Positions 51,552-61,351 are shown, numbered from the stretch's first letter. The stretch is 64,000 bases of DNA from Pseudomonas poae (GCF_001439785.1 NZ_JYLI01000021.1:1-64000), one strand, 5' to 3'. The notes: a model not told the origin generated them from the letters alone. Made by a program: numbers and translations.

Positions 51552-52283
51552 TTAGAAGCGCGCTTTAGGCGTCGCGGATGGAATCGGACCTTCACCGCCC
51601 AACGGTCGGAACGCCGACTGATCCGCGTCGTAGGCCCGGATCTCGCTGGTCTCGATGTTGTAGATCCAGCCATGGATGAACAACTGACCATTGGCCATGC
51701 GCGAAGCCACGGAAGGGTGGGTGCGCAAATGCTGCAACTGGGCGATGACGTTTTCTTCGGTCAGCACCTGCATGCTTTCGCCTTCGTTGGCGCAGTCGCA
51801 GTTGTCATGGACCATGGTCTTGGCGACCTCGGCATGACGCAGCCAGGCCTTGACCGTCGGCATCTTCTCCAGGCTCTGAGGGTTGAGCACTGCGCGCATG
51901 GCGCCGCAGTCGGAGTGGCCGCATACGATGATGTGCTGCACGCCCAGAGCGAGTACCGCGTACTCGATGGCGGTGGATACGCCGCCATTCATCTGGCCAT
52001 AAGGCGGAACCACGTTGCCCACGTTACGGGTCACGAACAGGTCGCCGGGCGAGCTTTGGGTAATCAGCTCGGGCACGATGCGCGAGTCGGCGCAGGTAAT
52101 GAACATCGCACGTGGGCTCTGGGCCGTGGCGAGTTTCTTGAACAGTTCTTCCTGCTGGGGGAAGACGTCGTGATGGAAATGCAGAAAACCGTCGACGATG
52201 TGCTGCAGCGCTGCATCGGCGGACTCCGCCACTTGAGGGGCTGAAGCCGACGCAGCCAACGGCTGTTTATCGTTATCACTCAT
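51552..52283 (-). CDS. can: beta-carbonic anhydrase
   Basis: A 243-residue beta-class enzyme. Zinc ligands in ITCADSR (Cys), CGHSDCG (His and Cys); catalytic Asp-Arg pair in CADSR. The Ala-rich N-terminal ~25 residues are variable and I see no clear signal peptide. It interconverts CO2 and bicarbonate, feeding the SulP partner and cell metabolism. Confidence 0.93.
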   Translation of the reverse strand: MSDNDKQPLAASASAPQVAESADAALQHIVDGFLHFHHDVFPQQEELFKKLATAQSPRAMFITCADSRIVPELITQSSPGDLFVTRNVGNVVPPYGQMNGGVSTAIEYAVLALGVQHIIVCGHSDCGAMRAVLNPQSLEKMPTVKAWLRHAEVAKTMVHDNCDCANEGESMQVLTEENVIAQLQHLRTHPSVASRMANGQLFIHGWIYNIETSEIRAYDADQSAFRPLGGEGPIPSATPKARF

Positions 52284-52510
52284 GATTGATCCTCATACTT
52301 TATGCAGGGCAGGGTTCAGCTCAGTTCGACGCCAGAGCCGTGAAATAGTTGTGCAACTGCCACAACCAGGTCACCGACTCATTGGTCACTCGCTGAACAA
52401 GGTAACCATCGAAACTTAACTCAAACTGAATGAACCGCTCTAGATCGCGGGTTTCAGTGATGTCAAAACGCGACCATTCCTACAGTAACGGTGTACCTCA
52501 CCTGATCAGT

Positions 52511-53569
52511 CTATAACAGCGCCATCTGTCTGCCCGGTGGGCAGAACGCCGTGCAATCGAGGTTATACCCCTCCCGACGGTCCATGCCCAGGCGCTTGAT
52601 CGCCTTGCTGAACCGCTGCGCCAACAGATCCGCAAACGGCCCCTCGCCGCGCATGCGCACGCCGAATCGACTGTCGTACACCTCACCGCCGCGCACCTGG
52701 CGCACCAGGCTCATTACGTGGGCCGCGCGCTGCGGATAATGCGCCGCGAGCCACTCCTCGAACAGCGGCGCCACTTCCAGCGGCAGGCGCAGCATCATGT
52801 AGGCCGCACTTTGCGCCCCGGCGGCGTGGGCTTCGGTGAGCAGGCTTTCCAGCTCACTGTCGTTGATCATCGGGATCATCGGCGAGCACAGCACACCCAC
52901 CGCAATGCCGGCCTCGCGCATCACGCGAATGGCCCGCAACCGCGCCTTGGGCGCCGCCGCGCGCGGTTCGAGGATACGCTTGAGTTCATCGTCCAGGCTG
53001 GTGAGGCTGATCATCACCGCCACCAGCCGTTGCCGGGCCAGTTCGGTGAGCAGGTCAAGGTCGCGCAGTATCAGCGAGCCTTTGGTGATGATGGTCACCG
53101 GGTGCCGATAGCGCAGCAGCACTTCGAGGAGTTGCCGAGTGATTTTATGTTCGCGCTCAATAGGCTGGTACGGGTCGGTATTGGAGCCCAGGTTGATCGG
53201 CGCACACACATAGCCGGGCCTGGACAGCTGCTGCTCGAGTACCTGGGCCGCATTGCTTTTGGCGATCAGGCGGGTTTCGAAATCCAGCCCTGGCGACATG
53301 TCCCAATAGGCATGGCTGGGCCGCGCGTAGCAGTAGATGCAGCCATGCTCGCACCCGCGATACGGGTTGATCGAACGATCGAACGGCAGATCCGGCGAGC
53401 TGTTGCGCGTGATGATGGTTTTGGCCGTTTCGATGCGCACTTCGGTGCCCTGGGTCTGCGGGACTTCCTGATGCCAGCCGTCGTCCTCGGCCACGCTGAC
53501 GGTGGGCGCAAAGCGATTATGCAGATTGGTGGCCGTACCCCGGCCACGGGGCGGCAGCGCAGTGGTCAT
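52511..53569 (-). CDS. radical SAM protein, PA0069 family (SOS-controlled)
   Basis: A 352-residue protein with the radical SAM cluster CEHGCIYC in YRGCEHGCIYCYARPSHAY, then the TIM-barrel GSNTDPYQPIERE. The family is related to spore photoproduct lyase by domain calls. The PA0069 group is known as LexA-regulated in P. aeruginosa and probably acts in DNA damage repair; the substrate is unknown. A perfect LexA operator lies 14 bp upstream. Confidence 0.88.
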   Translation of the reverse strand: MTTALPPRGRGTATNLHNRFAPTVSVAEDDGWHQEVPQTQGTEVRIETAKTIITRNSSPDLPFDRSINPYRGCEHGCIYCYARPSHAYWDMSPGLDFETRLIAKSNAAQVLEQQLSRPGYVCAPINLGSNTDPYQPIEREHKITRQLLEVLLRYRHPVTIITKGSLILRDLDLLTELARQRLVAVMISLTSLDDELKRILEPRAAAPKARLRAIRVMREAGIAVGVLCSPMIPMINDSELESLLTEAHAAGAQSAAYMMLRLPLEVAPLFEEWLAAHYPQRAAHVMSLVRQVRGGEVYDSRFGVRMRGEGPFADLLAQRFSKAIKRLGMDRREGYNLDCTAFCPPGRQMALL

Positions 53570-53582
53570 GAAAATGCCTCGA

Positions 53583-53602
53583 TACTGTTTTTATGTACAG
53601 TA
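53583..53602. promoter_or_regulatory. LexA (SOS) box
   Basis: TACTGTTTTTATGTACAGTA: perfect CTGT-N8-ACAG with TA/TA flanks, between the radical SAM gene (start 53569) and the end of the cytochrome gene. Confidence 0.92.
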
Positions 53603-53639
53603 TCGAGGTGAGAAGGTTATGACCAGTGCCGTCCGGCGG

Positions 53640-54938
53640 TCAGTGCTTTTGCGTGACTTGCCCCAGATCATCGCCCGAGGTGCTGCGCATATCGCTCTTG
53701 CGCAACTCGGCCACCTCGCTGGCGGTGATCGGCGCGCCTTTATTGCCCCAGCTGCCACGGATGAAACTGACCACCTGTGCCACTTCCTCATCCGACAAAC
53801 GCCAGGCAAACGCCGGCATGGTAAAGGTCGATGGCGCCGTGTGGGTGGCCGGCAGGGTGCCGCCGTTCAACACGATGTTGATCAACGACGTGGCATCCGC
53901 CGTCTGCAGCACCGGATTGCCCGCCAGCGCCGGGAACACCCGCGTGTAGCCATGGCCATCGGTACGGTGGCAGGCCGCGCAGTTGTCGATGTACACCGAC
54001 GCGCCCGGTTTGCTGTCATCACCCTTCCACAGCGCCTCGGCCACCTGCTTGTCGTATTGATGCGGCGCGTCCTTGGAATCGACTGCAGGCAGGCTCTTGA
54101 GGTAGCGGGCGATAGCGGTCAGGTCGTCTTGCGACATGTACTGCATGCTGTGCACTACAACGTCACTCATGCCGCCAAACACCGCGCTGCGGTCGCTGCG
54201 ACCGGTCTTGAGAAACTGCACCAGTTGCTCTTCGCTCCAGCTACCCAGGCCGTCCTTGTGATCGCCGCGCAGGCTCTTGGCGATCCAGCCTTCCAGCGGC
54301 GCGCTGCCAGAGAGGAACGCGTTGCCATCGGCAGCGCTGAGGGCTTTTTCCTGCATGGTCAGCGCTCGCGGCGTATGGCACGCGCCGCAATGACCGAGGC
54401 CCTCCACTAGGTAGGCGCCACGGCTGATCACCGGATCGGCATCCGCTGGCGCCTGGTAATCCGCCACCTCAGGGGCAAACATCCAGCGCCACGCCGCCAA
54501 CGGCCAGCGCATGCTCAGGGGCCAGGGAATATCGCTGTCCCGGTTTTCCTGGGCGACCGGTTCCACGCCTTTCATGAAGTAGGCATACAGCGCCTGCATG
54601 TCGCTTTCGCTGACACGCGCATAAGACGGGTAGGGCATCGCCGGGTAAAGCGTACTGCCGCTCTTGGCGACGCCATGGCGTACGGCCTTGTCGAAGTCTT
54701 CGAAGCTGTAGTTGCCCAGGCCTGTCTTGTCCGGGGTGATGTTGGTGGAATAGATCACACCGATGGGGGTTTCCATCGGCAGGCCGCCGGCGAACGGCTT
54801 GCCGTCCTTGGCGGTGTGGCAGGCCACGCAGTCACCGGCGCGGGCCAGGTATTCGCCCTGCTTGATCAGGTCGTTTTCGGCAGCGCTCACCGAGCAACTG
54901 CTGAAAAGCGCCAGGGTCGCGATCACAAATGCTTTCAT
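53640..54938 (-). CDS. gluconate 2-dehydrogenase cytochrome c subunit
   Basis: A 432-residue triheme cytochrome c with signal peptide (about residues 1-21, VSA-AE) and three CXXCH motifs: CVACH, CGACH, CAACH. It passes electrons from the flavin subunit to ubiquinone on the periplasmic face. ATG 54938 was preferred because AAGGAG is eight bases before it; the ATG at 54944 would leave only two. Third gene of the operon gadS-GMC-cytochrome. Confidence 0.9.
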   Translation of the reverse strand: MKAFVIATLALFSSCSVSAAENDLIKQGEYLARAGDCVACHTAKDGKPFAGGLPMETPIGVIYSTNITPDKTGLGNYSFEDFDKAVRHGVAKSGSTLYPAMPYPSYARVSESDMQALYAYFMKGVEPVAQENRDSDIPWPLSMRWPLAAWRWMFAPEVADYQAPADADPVISRGAYLVEGLGHCGACHTPRALTMQEKALSAADGNAFLSGSAPLEGWIAKSLRGDHKDGLGSWSEEQLVQFLKTGRSDRSAVFGGMSDVVVHSMQYMSQDDLTAIARYLKSLPAVDSKDAPHQYDKQVAEALWKGDDSKPGASVYIDNCAACHRTDGHGYTRVFPALAGNPVLQTADATSLINIVLNGGTLPATHTAPSTFTMPAFAWRLSDEEVAQVVSFIRGSWGNKGAPITASEVAELRKSDMRSTSGDDLGQVTQKH

Positions 54939-54950
54939 GCTCATCGCTCC

Positions 54951-56735
54951 TTATGCCTGAACCAGTGGGCCGGGGTTTTTCAGGTACTGCTCGCGGATCG
55001 CCCGGGCCGACCAATAGGTCAACGCAGCCACCAGACCGGTAGGGTTGTAGCCCAGGCCTTGTGGGAAAGCGGATGCGCCGGGTACAAACACATTGTGTAC
55101 ATCCCAGCTCTGCAGATAGCGGTTCAACGCGCTGGTTTTCGGGTCGGTGCCCATGATCGCGCCGCCGTTGAGGTGGGTGGTCTGATAAGACGCCGTATTG
55201 AAATGCTCGCCGACTTTCTTGCCGAGCAGGGCAATCGACTTGGGGTTCATCGCCTCGGCGACCTTGCTCATTTTCTCGACCATGAAGCGGTTCATCTTGA
55301 TGTCGTTTTCCTGCCAGTCAAACGTCATCCGCAGTAACGGCAGGCCGTAGGCATCGCGGTACACCGGGTCCAGATCGAGGTAGTTGCCCCGGTAGGATTG
55401 ATGGGCGCCGTGAGCATCCATCGACACCTGATGGGTGTAGTAATCGGCGGTGGCGCGCTTCCACGCACTGCCCCAGGCCGCTGTGCCCGGTGGGTTGGAC
55501 GTGCCGGCAATCGGCCGGCTGCCCGCCTGGTTGACCCACATCGGCGAGCCGCCGACAAAGCCATGGGGGCCGTGGTCGAAGTTGTCCGCGTTGAAATCAT
55601 CGATGGCCACGCCATTGCCGCCCGCACCGATAAAATTATTGGTGTGGGTGTCCTTGTCGAAGAACGCCTTGATGGTAGCCATGTTCTGGTACGCAAAGTT
55701 ACGGCCCACCACACCCTCGTTGGTGATCGGGTCGTAGGGCTTGCCAATGCCCGACAGCAGCATCAGCCGCACGTTGTGGAACTGGAAAGCACCGAGGATC
55801 ACCAGATCGGCCGGCTGCTCGCATTCGCGGCCCTGTGCGTCGATGTAGGTCACGCCGGTGGCTTTGCTTTTGGTGCTGTCGAGATTGACCTTGAGCACGT
55901 GGGAGTTGGGCCGCAGCTCGAAGTTGGGCACCTGGCGCAACGCCGGCAGGATGTTCACGTTCGGCGATGCCTTGGAGTACATGTAGCAGACATAGCCGCT
56001 GCAAAATCCGCAGAAGTTGCACGGCCCCATCTGCGCGCCATAGGGGTTGGTATAAGGCCCCGAGGTATTGGCCGACGGCAGGTTGTAGGGTTTGTAACCC
56101 ACCTCGGCCGCCGCTTTCTGAAACAGCTGTGCGGAGACGGTATTTTTCTGCGACGCCAACGGGAACGGATTGGAGCGATCCGGCGCATACGGGTTGCCGC
56201 CACGCCCTTCGCCCACCAACTGACCGTTGACGGTCCAGGCCTGGCCTGAAGTGCCGAAGACCTTCTCCGCATAGTCGAAAAACGGCTCCAGCTCTTCGTA
56301 ACTGACGCCGAAATCCTGGATGGTCATGTCTTTGGGGATGAAATGTTTGCCGTAGCGCTCTTCGTAATGGCTGCGCATACGCAACTCGATGGGATCGACG
56401 CGAAAATGCACGCCCGACCAATGCAGGCCCGCACCGCCGACGCCATTGCCCGGCAAAAAGGCGCCAAGCTGGCGGTTGGGCAGGGCGACATCATTCACGC
56501 TATGGCGAATGGTCACCGTCTCCTTGGAAATGTCCTGGAAGAGCTTTTTACGCACGCTGTAGGTCAGTTCGTCGATGACCTGGGGATAGTTGCCGTCCGG
56601 ATAAGTGTCCTGCATCGGGCCGCGTTCCAGCGCTACCACGTTCAGGCCCGCCTCCGTGAGCTCCTTGGCCATGATTGCACCGGTCCAGCCGAAGCCTACG
56701 ATCACTGCATCGACTTTCTTCATGATGGTCGCCAC
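54951..56735 (-). CDS. gluconate 2-dehydrogenase flavoprotein subunit (GMC)
   Basis: A 594-residue GMC oxidoreductase with FAD motif IVGFGWTGAIMAKEL at the N-terminus and the catalytic-domain C-terminus HLNGGAIMGTDPKTSALNRYLQSWDVHNVFVPGASAFPQGLGYNPT. A Cys-rich GPCNFCGFCSGYVCY segment, which could coordinate an iron-sulfur cluster, is noteworthy. The GTG at 56735 has an AGAGGG site seven bases upstream and gives the usual length; ATG 56723 lies four codons in. It oxidises gluconate to 2-ketogluconate in the periplasm. Confidence 0.9.
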   Translation of the reverse strand: MATIMKKVDAVIVGFGWTGAIMAKELTEAGLNVVALERGPMQDTYPDGNYPQVIDELTYSVRKKLFQDISKETVTIRHSVNDVALPNRQLGAFLPGNGVGGAGLHWSGVHFRVDPIELRMRSHYEERYGKHFIPKDMTIQDFGVSYEELEPFFDYAEKVFGTSGQAWTVNGQLVGEGRGGNPYAPDRSNPFPLASQKNTVSAQLFQKAAAEVGYKPYNLPSANTSGPYTNPYGAQMGPCNFCGFCSGYVCYMYSKASPNVNILPALRQVPNFELRPNSHVLKVNLDSTKSKATGVTYIDAQGRECEQPADLVILGAFQFHNVRLMLLSGIGKPYDPITNEGVVGRNFAYQNMATIKAFFDKDTHTNNFIGAGGNGVAIDDFNADNFDHGPHGFVGGSPMWVNQAGSRPIAGTSNPPGTAAWGSAWKRATADYYTHQVSMDAHGAHQSYRGNYLDLDPVYRDAYGLPLLRMTFDWQENDIKMNRFMVEKMSKVAEAMNPKSIALLGKKVGEHFNTASYQTTHLNGGAIMGTDPKTSALNRYLQSWDVHNVFVPGASAFPQGLGYNPTGLVAALTYWSARAIREQYLKNPGPLVQA

Positions 56736-56737
56736 GT

Positions 56738-57490
56738 TTATGCCCTCTCGCCGCGCATGGAAACAGCCGGGAAGGGGTATTGCTCGTTGCGTTCCACCCA
56801 ATCCATGAAATCGGCGCGGGCGCCGGGGAAGCCGATCATGGTCCAGCCGACCATGCCTTTGTTGCCGCCGTGGATCGGGTCGCAGAAGAACCCTTCCTTG
56901 GTGTTTTGCAGCAGCAGGTTGAAGAACATCTTTGGCGGCACCGCGCCGAAATGCGTGGACACTTCAGCGCCGCCCGCTTCGAGGCGCCGGAGCATATCGT
57001 CCCGGGTAGCGCTGTCTTGCGCAGCAAACACTTTACCGTTGAACGCCTTCGACCAGGCATCCGTGGCGGCAATGCCCAGGCGATAGATCTCCCGGGGCAC
57101 CAATTTGCTCTGCCAGCCCATCTCCGGCGCGGCGTCGGCATTGAACGGGCCCTGCATGAACCACAGGGCTCCGCTGGCATAGGGCGTGTTCATCTGGCGG
57201 TCGATATATTCCGGCGCGCCAGCTTCCAGGGCGCCTGGACCTTGCGCATCGGCGGGAATCAGACGCTCGACGGCGGCGTTGATAAACGCCCATTCCTCGG
57301 CAGTGAAATAGCTGGGTTCGTAAGCGTCGCCAGCCGCAACAGGCTTGGCCGCAGCGGCTTCTACCGGCGCGGGCGTGGCCATCAACATCGAGCCGCCAAG
57401 GCCGGTGCTGGCCACCGTGACCACCGGGATCAAGGTCAAGGATTTGCGCAGAAAATCACGCCGGGGGTTGTCTTGATCTTGATCAGACAT
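56738..57490 (-). CDS. gluconate 2-dehydrogenase subunit 3, Tat-exported
   Basis: A 250-residue small subunit with a twin-arginine signal (NPRRDFLRKSLTLIPVVTVA) that probably carries the folded flavoprotein out as a complex. The core IPADAQGPGALEAGAPEYIDRQ is typical of the family. First gene of the operon; its stop is 2 bp before the flavoprotein GTG. Confidence 0.9.
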   Translation of the reverse strand: MSDQDQDNPRRDFLRKSLTLIPVVTVASTGLGGSMLMATPAPVEAAAAKPVAAGDAYEPSYFTAEEWAFINAAVERLIPADAQGPGALEAGAPEYIDRQMNTPYASGALWFMQGPFNADAAPEMGWQSKLVPREIYRLGIAATDAWSKAFNGKVFAAQDSATRDDMLRRLEAGGAEVSTHFGAVPPKMFFNLLLQNTKEGFFCDPIHGGNKGMVGWTMIGFPGARADFMDWVERNEQYPFPAVSMRGERA

Positions 57491-57615
57491 GGGTGCACCT
57501 CATCATGTGGTCACGGGTTTGTCAGCCGCTTCTGGGGAGCGGCTTGGGCAATCATTGGTTACAAATGATAGCAGGCTAAGCATCCGTAGACCTCGTTAAG
57601 CGCCGAACAAAAAAA

Positions 57616-57705
57616 TGTGGGAGGGGGCTTGCTCCCGATAGCGTCGTGTCAGTCAGCCGGTCTTTCAGCTGATCCACCGCCATCAGGAGCAAGCCCCCTC
57701 CCACA
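57616..57705. repeat. REPIN (GGGAGGGGGCTTGCTCC arms)
   Basis: Arms 57616-57639 and 57682-57705, 24 bases with one mismatch, in the 239-bp gap between yheV and the gad operon (tandem genes). Confidence 0.9.
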
Positions 57706-57729
57706 AGTTGAATCGTGTACGAAGGGTTT

Positions 57730-57996
57730 TTAGTCTTTCTTCAGCTTGGGATTGGGAAAGAATTGCACCGCCTGGACCTTGGGGTCGGCCGGCGCCTTGA
57801 GCGCCGAAGTATTGACCCGCGTACCCAGTTCCTTGGGCACCGACAAGCCCTGGTCATTCAATGTGTCGGTATACCCGCAGGCCACGCACTCGCGGTGCGG
57901 CACGTCGTCTTCGGTCCACATTTTCAGCTTGTCCGGCTCGCTGCACGCCGGGCAGACCGCCCCGGCGATGAATTGCTTCTTGGTGATCACCGTCAT
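57730..57996 (-). CDS. yheV: YheV-family zinc-ribbon protein
   Basis: An 88-residue protein with two CXXC knuckles, CPAC and CVAC, about 20 residues apart, forming a zinc ribbon. Known only as a prlC companion; no function described. Its ATG overlaps the prlC stop (ATGA, 57993-57996), so it is translationally coupled. Confidence 0.88.
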   Translation of the reverse strand: MTVITKKQFIAGAVCPACSEPDKLKMWTEDDVPHRECVACGYTDTLNDQGLSVPKELGTRVNTSALKAPADPKVQAVQFFPNPKLKKD

Positions 57997-60044
57997 GCTG
58001 CTGCGTCCTCACTCAGGCCGCTGTGGCGCAGCAGCGCGTCAATGGTCGGCGCGCGCCCACGGAAGTCGACGAACAGCACCATCGGTGCCTGGGAACCACC
58101 GCGCGCCAGGATCGCCTCGCGAAAGGCGCGACCGGTGTCGGCGTTGAGCACGCCGTCTTCTTCGAATTTGGAGAACGCATCCGCCGACAGCACTTCAGCC
58201 CACTTGTAGCTGTAATAGCCCGCCGCATAACCGCCGGCAAAGATGTGAGCAAAACTGTTGGGGAAACGGTTGTAGGCCGGCGGACGCATCACCGAAACCT
58301 CGTCACGCACGCCTTCGAGCACCTGCGCGACGCTACGACCATCGCCGTGGGTGGCGTGCATTTCAAAGTCGAACAGCGAGAACTCCAGCTGACGCACCAT
58401 CATCAGGCCGGACTGGAAGTTCTTCGCCGCGAGCATTTTTTGCAGCAGGTCCTGAGGCAGCGGCTCGCCGGTCTCGTAATGACCGGAAATCAGCGCCAAA
58501 CCTTCGGGCTCCCAGCACCAGTTCTCCATGAACTGGCTCGGCAACTCCACCGCATCCCAGGCCACGCCGTTGATGCCAGACACGCCGGCATGCTCGACGC
58601 GGGTCAGCAGGTGGTGCAGGCCATGACCGAACTCGTGGAACAGCGTGGTGACTTCATCGTGGGTCAGCAGCGCAGGCTTGCCGCTGTCGGCCGGGGTGAA
58701 GTTGCACACCAGGTTGGCCACCGGGCTTTGCAGCACGCCGTCGAGGGTGCGGCGGCGGTCGCGCGCGCCGTCCATCCAGGCGCCGCCACGCTTGTTGGCG
58801 CGAGCGTACAGGTCGAAGAAGAAACGCCCGACGTGCTGGCCGTTTTCCTTGATTTCGAACAGGCGCACGTCCGGGTGCCAGGTATCGAAGCCTTTTTGCT
58901 CGGCGATCTCGATGCCATACAGGCGTTGCACAATGGCAAACAGGCCGCCCAGCACCTTGTCGATCGGGAAGTAGGCGCGCAGGGCTTCCTGGGACACGCT
59001 GTAGCGCTGCTCGCGCAGTTTTTCGCCGTAGAAACCACTGTCCCAGCTTTGCAGGTCGGCGCAGCCCTGTTCGGCGGCGTAAGCCTTGAGCTGTTCCAGG
59101 TCCTGGGCGGCAAACGGTTTGCTGCGCTTGGCCAGGTCACGCAGGAAGCTCAGCACCTGGTCGCTGGACTCGGCCATCTTGGTGGCCAGGCTCAACTCGG
59201 CGAACGACGCAAAACCCAACAGCTGGGCCAGCTCCTGACGCAGATCGAGAATCTGTTCCATCACCGGACCGTTATCGTTCTGACCAGCATTCGGGCCCTG
59301 GTCTGACGCCCGGGTGCAGTAGGCGGCGTAGACTTCTTCACGCAGGGCGCGGTCGTGGGCGTAGGTCATTACTGCGTAATAGCTGGGGAATTCCAGGGTG
59401 ATCAGCCAGCCGTCGAGGCCTTTGGCCTGGGCAGCGGCGGCCATTTGCGCCTTGGCCGAGTCGGTCAGGCCGGCGAGGGTGGTTTCATCGGTAACGTGTT
59501 TGGTCCAGGCCTGGGTGGCGTCCAACAGCTGGTTGGAAAACTTGCTGCCCAGCTCCGAGAGTTTGCTTTGCACTTCGGCGTAGCGTTTCTGCTGTTCAGG
59601 CGGCAGGTCGATACCCGACAAGCGGAAATCGCGCAGGGAATGCTCCAGGATGGTTTTTTGCGCCACGTCGAAACCGGCGGCTTCCGGGCTGTTGGCCAAG
59701 GCTTCGAATGCCTGGAACAACGCGCGGTTCTGGCCCATTTCGGTGGAATAGGCGCTCAACGCCGGCAAGCAGCTTTCGTAAGCTTGGCGCAACTCGGCGC
59801 TGTTGCACACGGCGTTCAGGTGGCTGACCGGGCTCCAGGCGGCGCCCAGGCGGTCATTGAGTTCGTCCATCGCCAGGACCAGGCCCGCCCAGGTAGGATT
59901 TTTACCCTGGCTTTGCAGGATGCCTTCAATGGCAACGCGGTTGTCGGCGAGGATCTGTTCGATGGCCGGTTGCACGTGCTCGGCACGGATCGCTGAGAAC
60001 GGCGGCAGGTCGTAGGACTGCAAAAGCGGGTTGTTCGCGCTCAC
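57993..60044 (-). CDS. prlC: oligopeptidase A (M3 family)
   Basis: A 683-residue cytoplasmic zinc oligopeptidase. M3 motif HEFGHGLHHLL with a downstream Glu region, typical long helical N-terminus. It degrades signal peptides and other short peptides. GTG start at 60044 (VSANNPLLQSYDLPPFS) after AAGGTG gives the standard length; the ATG at 60110 would add a nonconserved leader. Confidence 0.94.
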   Translation of the reverse strand: MSANNPLLQSYDLPPFSAIRAEHVQPAIEQILADNRVAIEGILQSQGKNPTWAGLVLAMDELNDRLGAAWSPVSHLNAVCNSAELRQAYESCLPALSAYSTEMGQNRALFQAFEALANSPEAAGFDVAQKTILEHSLRDFRLSGIDLPPEQQKRYAEVQSKLSELGSKFSNQLLDATQAWTKHVTDETTLAGLTDSAKAQMAAAAQAKGLDGWLITLEFPSYYAVMTYAHDRALREEVYAAYCTRASDQGPNAGQNDNGPVMEQILDLRQELAQLLGFASFAELSLATKMAESSDQVLSFLRDLAKRSKPFAAQDLEQLKAYAAEQGCADLQSWDSGFYGEKLREQRYSVSQEALRAYFPIDKVLGGLFAIVQRLYGIEIAEQKGFDTWHPDVRLFEIKENGQHVGRFFFDLYARANKRGGAWMDGARDRRRTLDGVLQSPVANLVCNFTPADSGKPALLTHDEVTTLFHEFGHGLHHLLTRVEHAGVSGINGVAWDAVELPSQFMENWCWEPEGLALISGHYETGEPLPQDLLQKMLAAKNFQSGLMMVRQLEFSLFDFEMHATHGDGRSVAQVLEGVRDEVSVMRPPAYNRFPNSFAHIFAGGYAAGYYSYKWAEVLSADAFSKFEEDGVLNADTGRAFREAILARGGSQAPMVLFVDFRGRAPTIDALLRHSGLSEDAAA

Positions 60045-60146
60045 GGTGGGCACCTTGGCTGAAGAAAACGGATAGGACAAAGATGGGGCCATCTTAATTA
60101 CAATCAACACCCATCGCAGCTATCAGCACATAAGAGAGAGGCTATC

Positions 60147-60689
60147 GTGACCCTTCGCACCTATCAGAACCACACGCCGACCCTTGGCGCCGGGGCTTTT
60201 GTCGATATTTCGGCGGTGGTGATCGGCGATGTCGAAATCGGCGCCGACAGCTCGGTCTGGCCGCTGACCGTGATTCGCGGCGACATGCACCGCATCCGCA
60301 TCGGTGCGCGCACCAGCGTGCAGGACGGCTGTGTGCTGCACATCACCCACGCCGGGCCGTTCAACCCGGACGGTTTCCCGCTGCTGATCGGCGACGATGT
60401 GACCGTCGCCCACAAAGTCATGCTGCATGGCTGCCGGATCGGCAACCGAGTGTTGATCGGCATGGGCAGCATCGTGATGGATGGCGCCGTGGTTGAGGAC
60501 GACGTGATCATCGGCGCCGGCAGCCTGGTGCCGCCGGGCAAGACACTCGACAGCGGCTTTTTGTACGTGGGCAGCCCGGTCAAACCCGTGCGCGCGTTGA
60601 CGGACAAGGAGCGCGCGTTTTTCACCTACAGCGCCGCGAACTACGTGAAGCTCAAGGACCTGCACCTGGCGGAGGGGTTCGACCAGTGA
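60147..60689 (+). CDS. gamma-class carbonic anhydrase family protein
   Basis: A 180-residue left-handed beta-helix protein (YrdA type) of hexapeptide repeats: VIGDVEIGADSSVWPLTVIRGD, with zinc-ligand positions around His65/His68, His89 and His94 (LIGDDVTVAHKVMLHG). Activity is often weak or absent in YrdA homologues. Divergent from prlC; its TGA overlaps the GTG of the next gene. Confidence 0.88.
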   Translation: MTLRTYQNHTPTLGAGAFVDISAVVIGDVEIGADSSVWPLTVIRGDMHRIRIGARTSVQDGCVLHITHAGPFNPDGFPLLIGDDVTVAHKVMLHGCRIGNRVLIGMGSIVMDGAVVEDDVIIGAGSLVPPGKTLDSGFLYVGSPVKPVRALTDKERAFFTYSAANYVKLKDLHLAEGFDQ

Positions 60690-61345
60690 GTCTGCGTTAC
60701 TCCACCGTGCTGTTCGACCTCGACGGCACCCTCACCGACCCGCGCGAAGGCATCACGCGCTCGATCCAATACGCGCTGGCCAAGCTCGGCATCGACGAGC
60801 CGGACCTGACCAGGCTTGAACACTTCATCGGCCCGCCGTTGCTGCAGGCCTTCATGCAGTTCTACGGCTTCGACGAGGCCAAGGCCTGGCAGGCGGTGAA
60901 TTTCTATCGCGAGCGCTTCAAGGTCACCGGACTGTATGAAAACCGCGTGTTCGAAGGCGTGATGCCGTTGCTGGAAGCGCTGAACCAGCAGGGGCGCCAG
61001 CTTTACGTAGCGACCTCCAAGCCGTGGGAATTTGCCCGGGAAATTGCGCGACACTTCGACTTTGCCAGGCACTTCAAGGTCATCTACGGCAGCGAGCTGG
61101 ACGGCACGCGTACCGACAAGGTCGAGCTGATTGCACACCTGATGCGCGAGGAAGGCCTGGACCCGGCGGCAATCCTGATGATCGGTGACCGCAAGCACGA
61201 CCTGATTGGCGCGCGCCGTAATGGGCTGGACTCGGCGGCGGTGGGGTATGGGTTTGGCAGTTTTGAAGAGCTGAGCGCAGAGGCGCCGACCTGGCATTTC
61301 GAGACGCTGGATGAGATGCATCAGGGGTTTTTGCAGCGCCTGTGA
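60686..61345 (+). CDS. HAD-superfamily phosphatase, phosphoglycolate phosphatase-like
   Basis: A 219-residue HAD hydrolase, subfamily IA. Motif I FDLDGTLTD with nucleophile Asp11 and acid Asp13; motif II Thr in YVATSKPWE; motif III/IV IGDRKHDLIGAR. GTG start within GTGA overlap. The substrate (2-phosphoglycolate, sugar phosphate or other) is not resolved. Confidence 0.88.
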   Translation: MSLRYSTVLFDLDGTLTDPREGITRSIQYALAKLGIDEPDLTRLEHFIGPPLLQAFMQFYGFDEAKAWQAVNFYRERFKVTGLYENRVFEGVMPLLEALNQQGRQLYVATSKPWEFAREIARHFDFARHFKVIYGSELDGTRTDKVELIAHLMREEGLDPAAILMIGDRKHDLIGARRNGLDSAAVGYGFGSFEELSAEAPTWHFETLDEMHQGFLQRL

Positions 61346-61351
61346 GACCGC

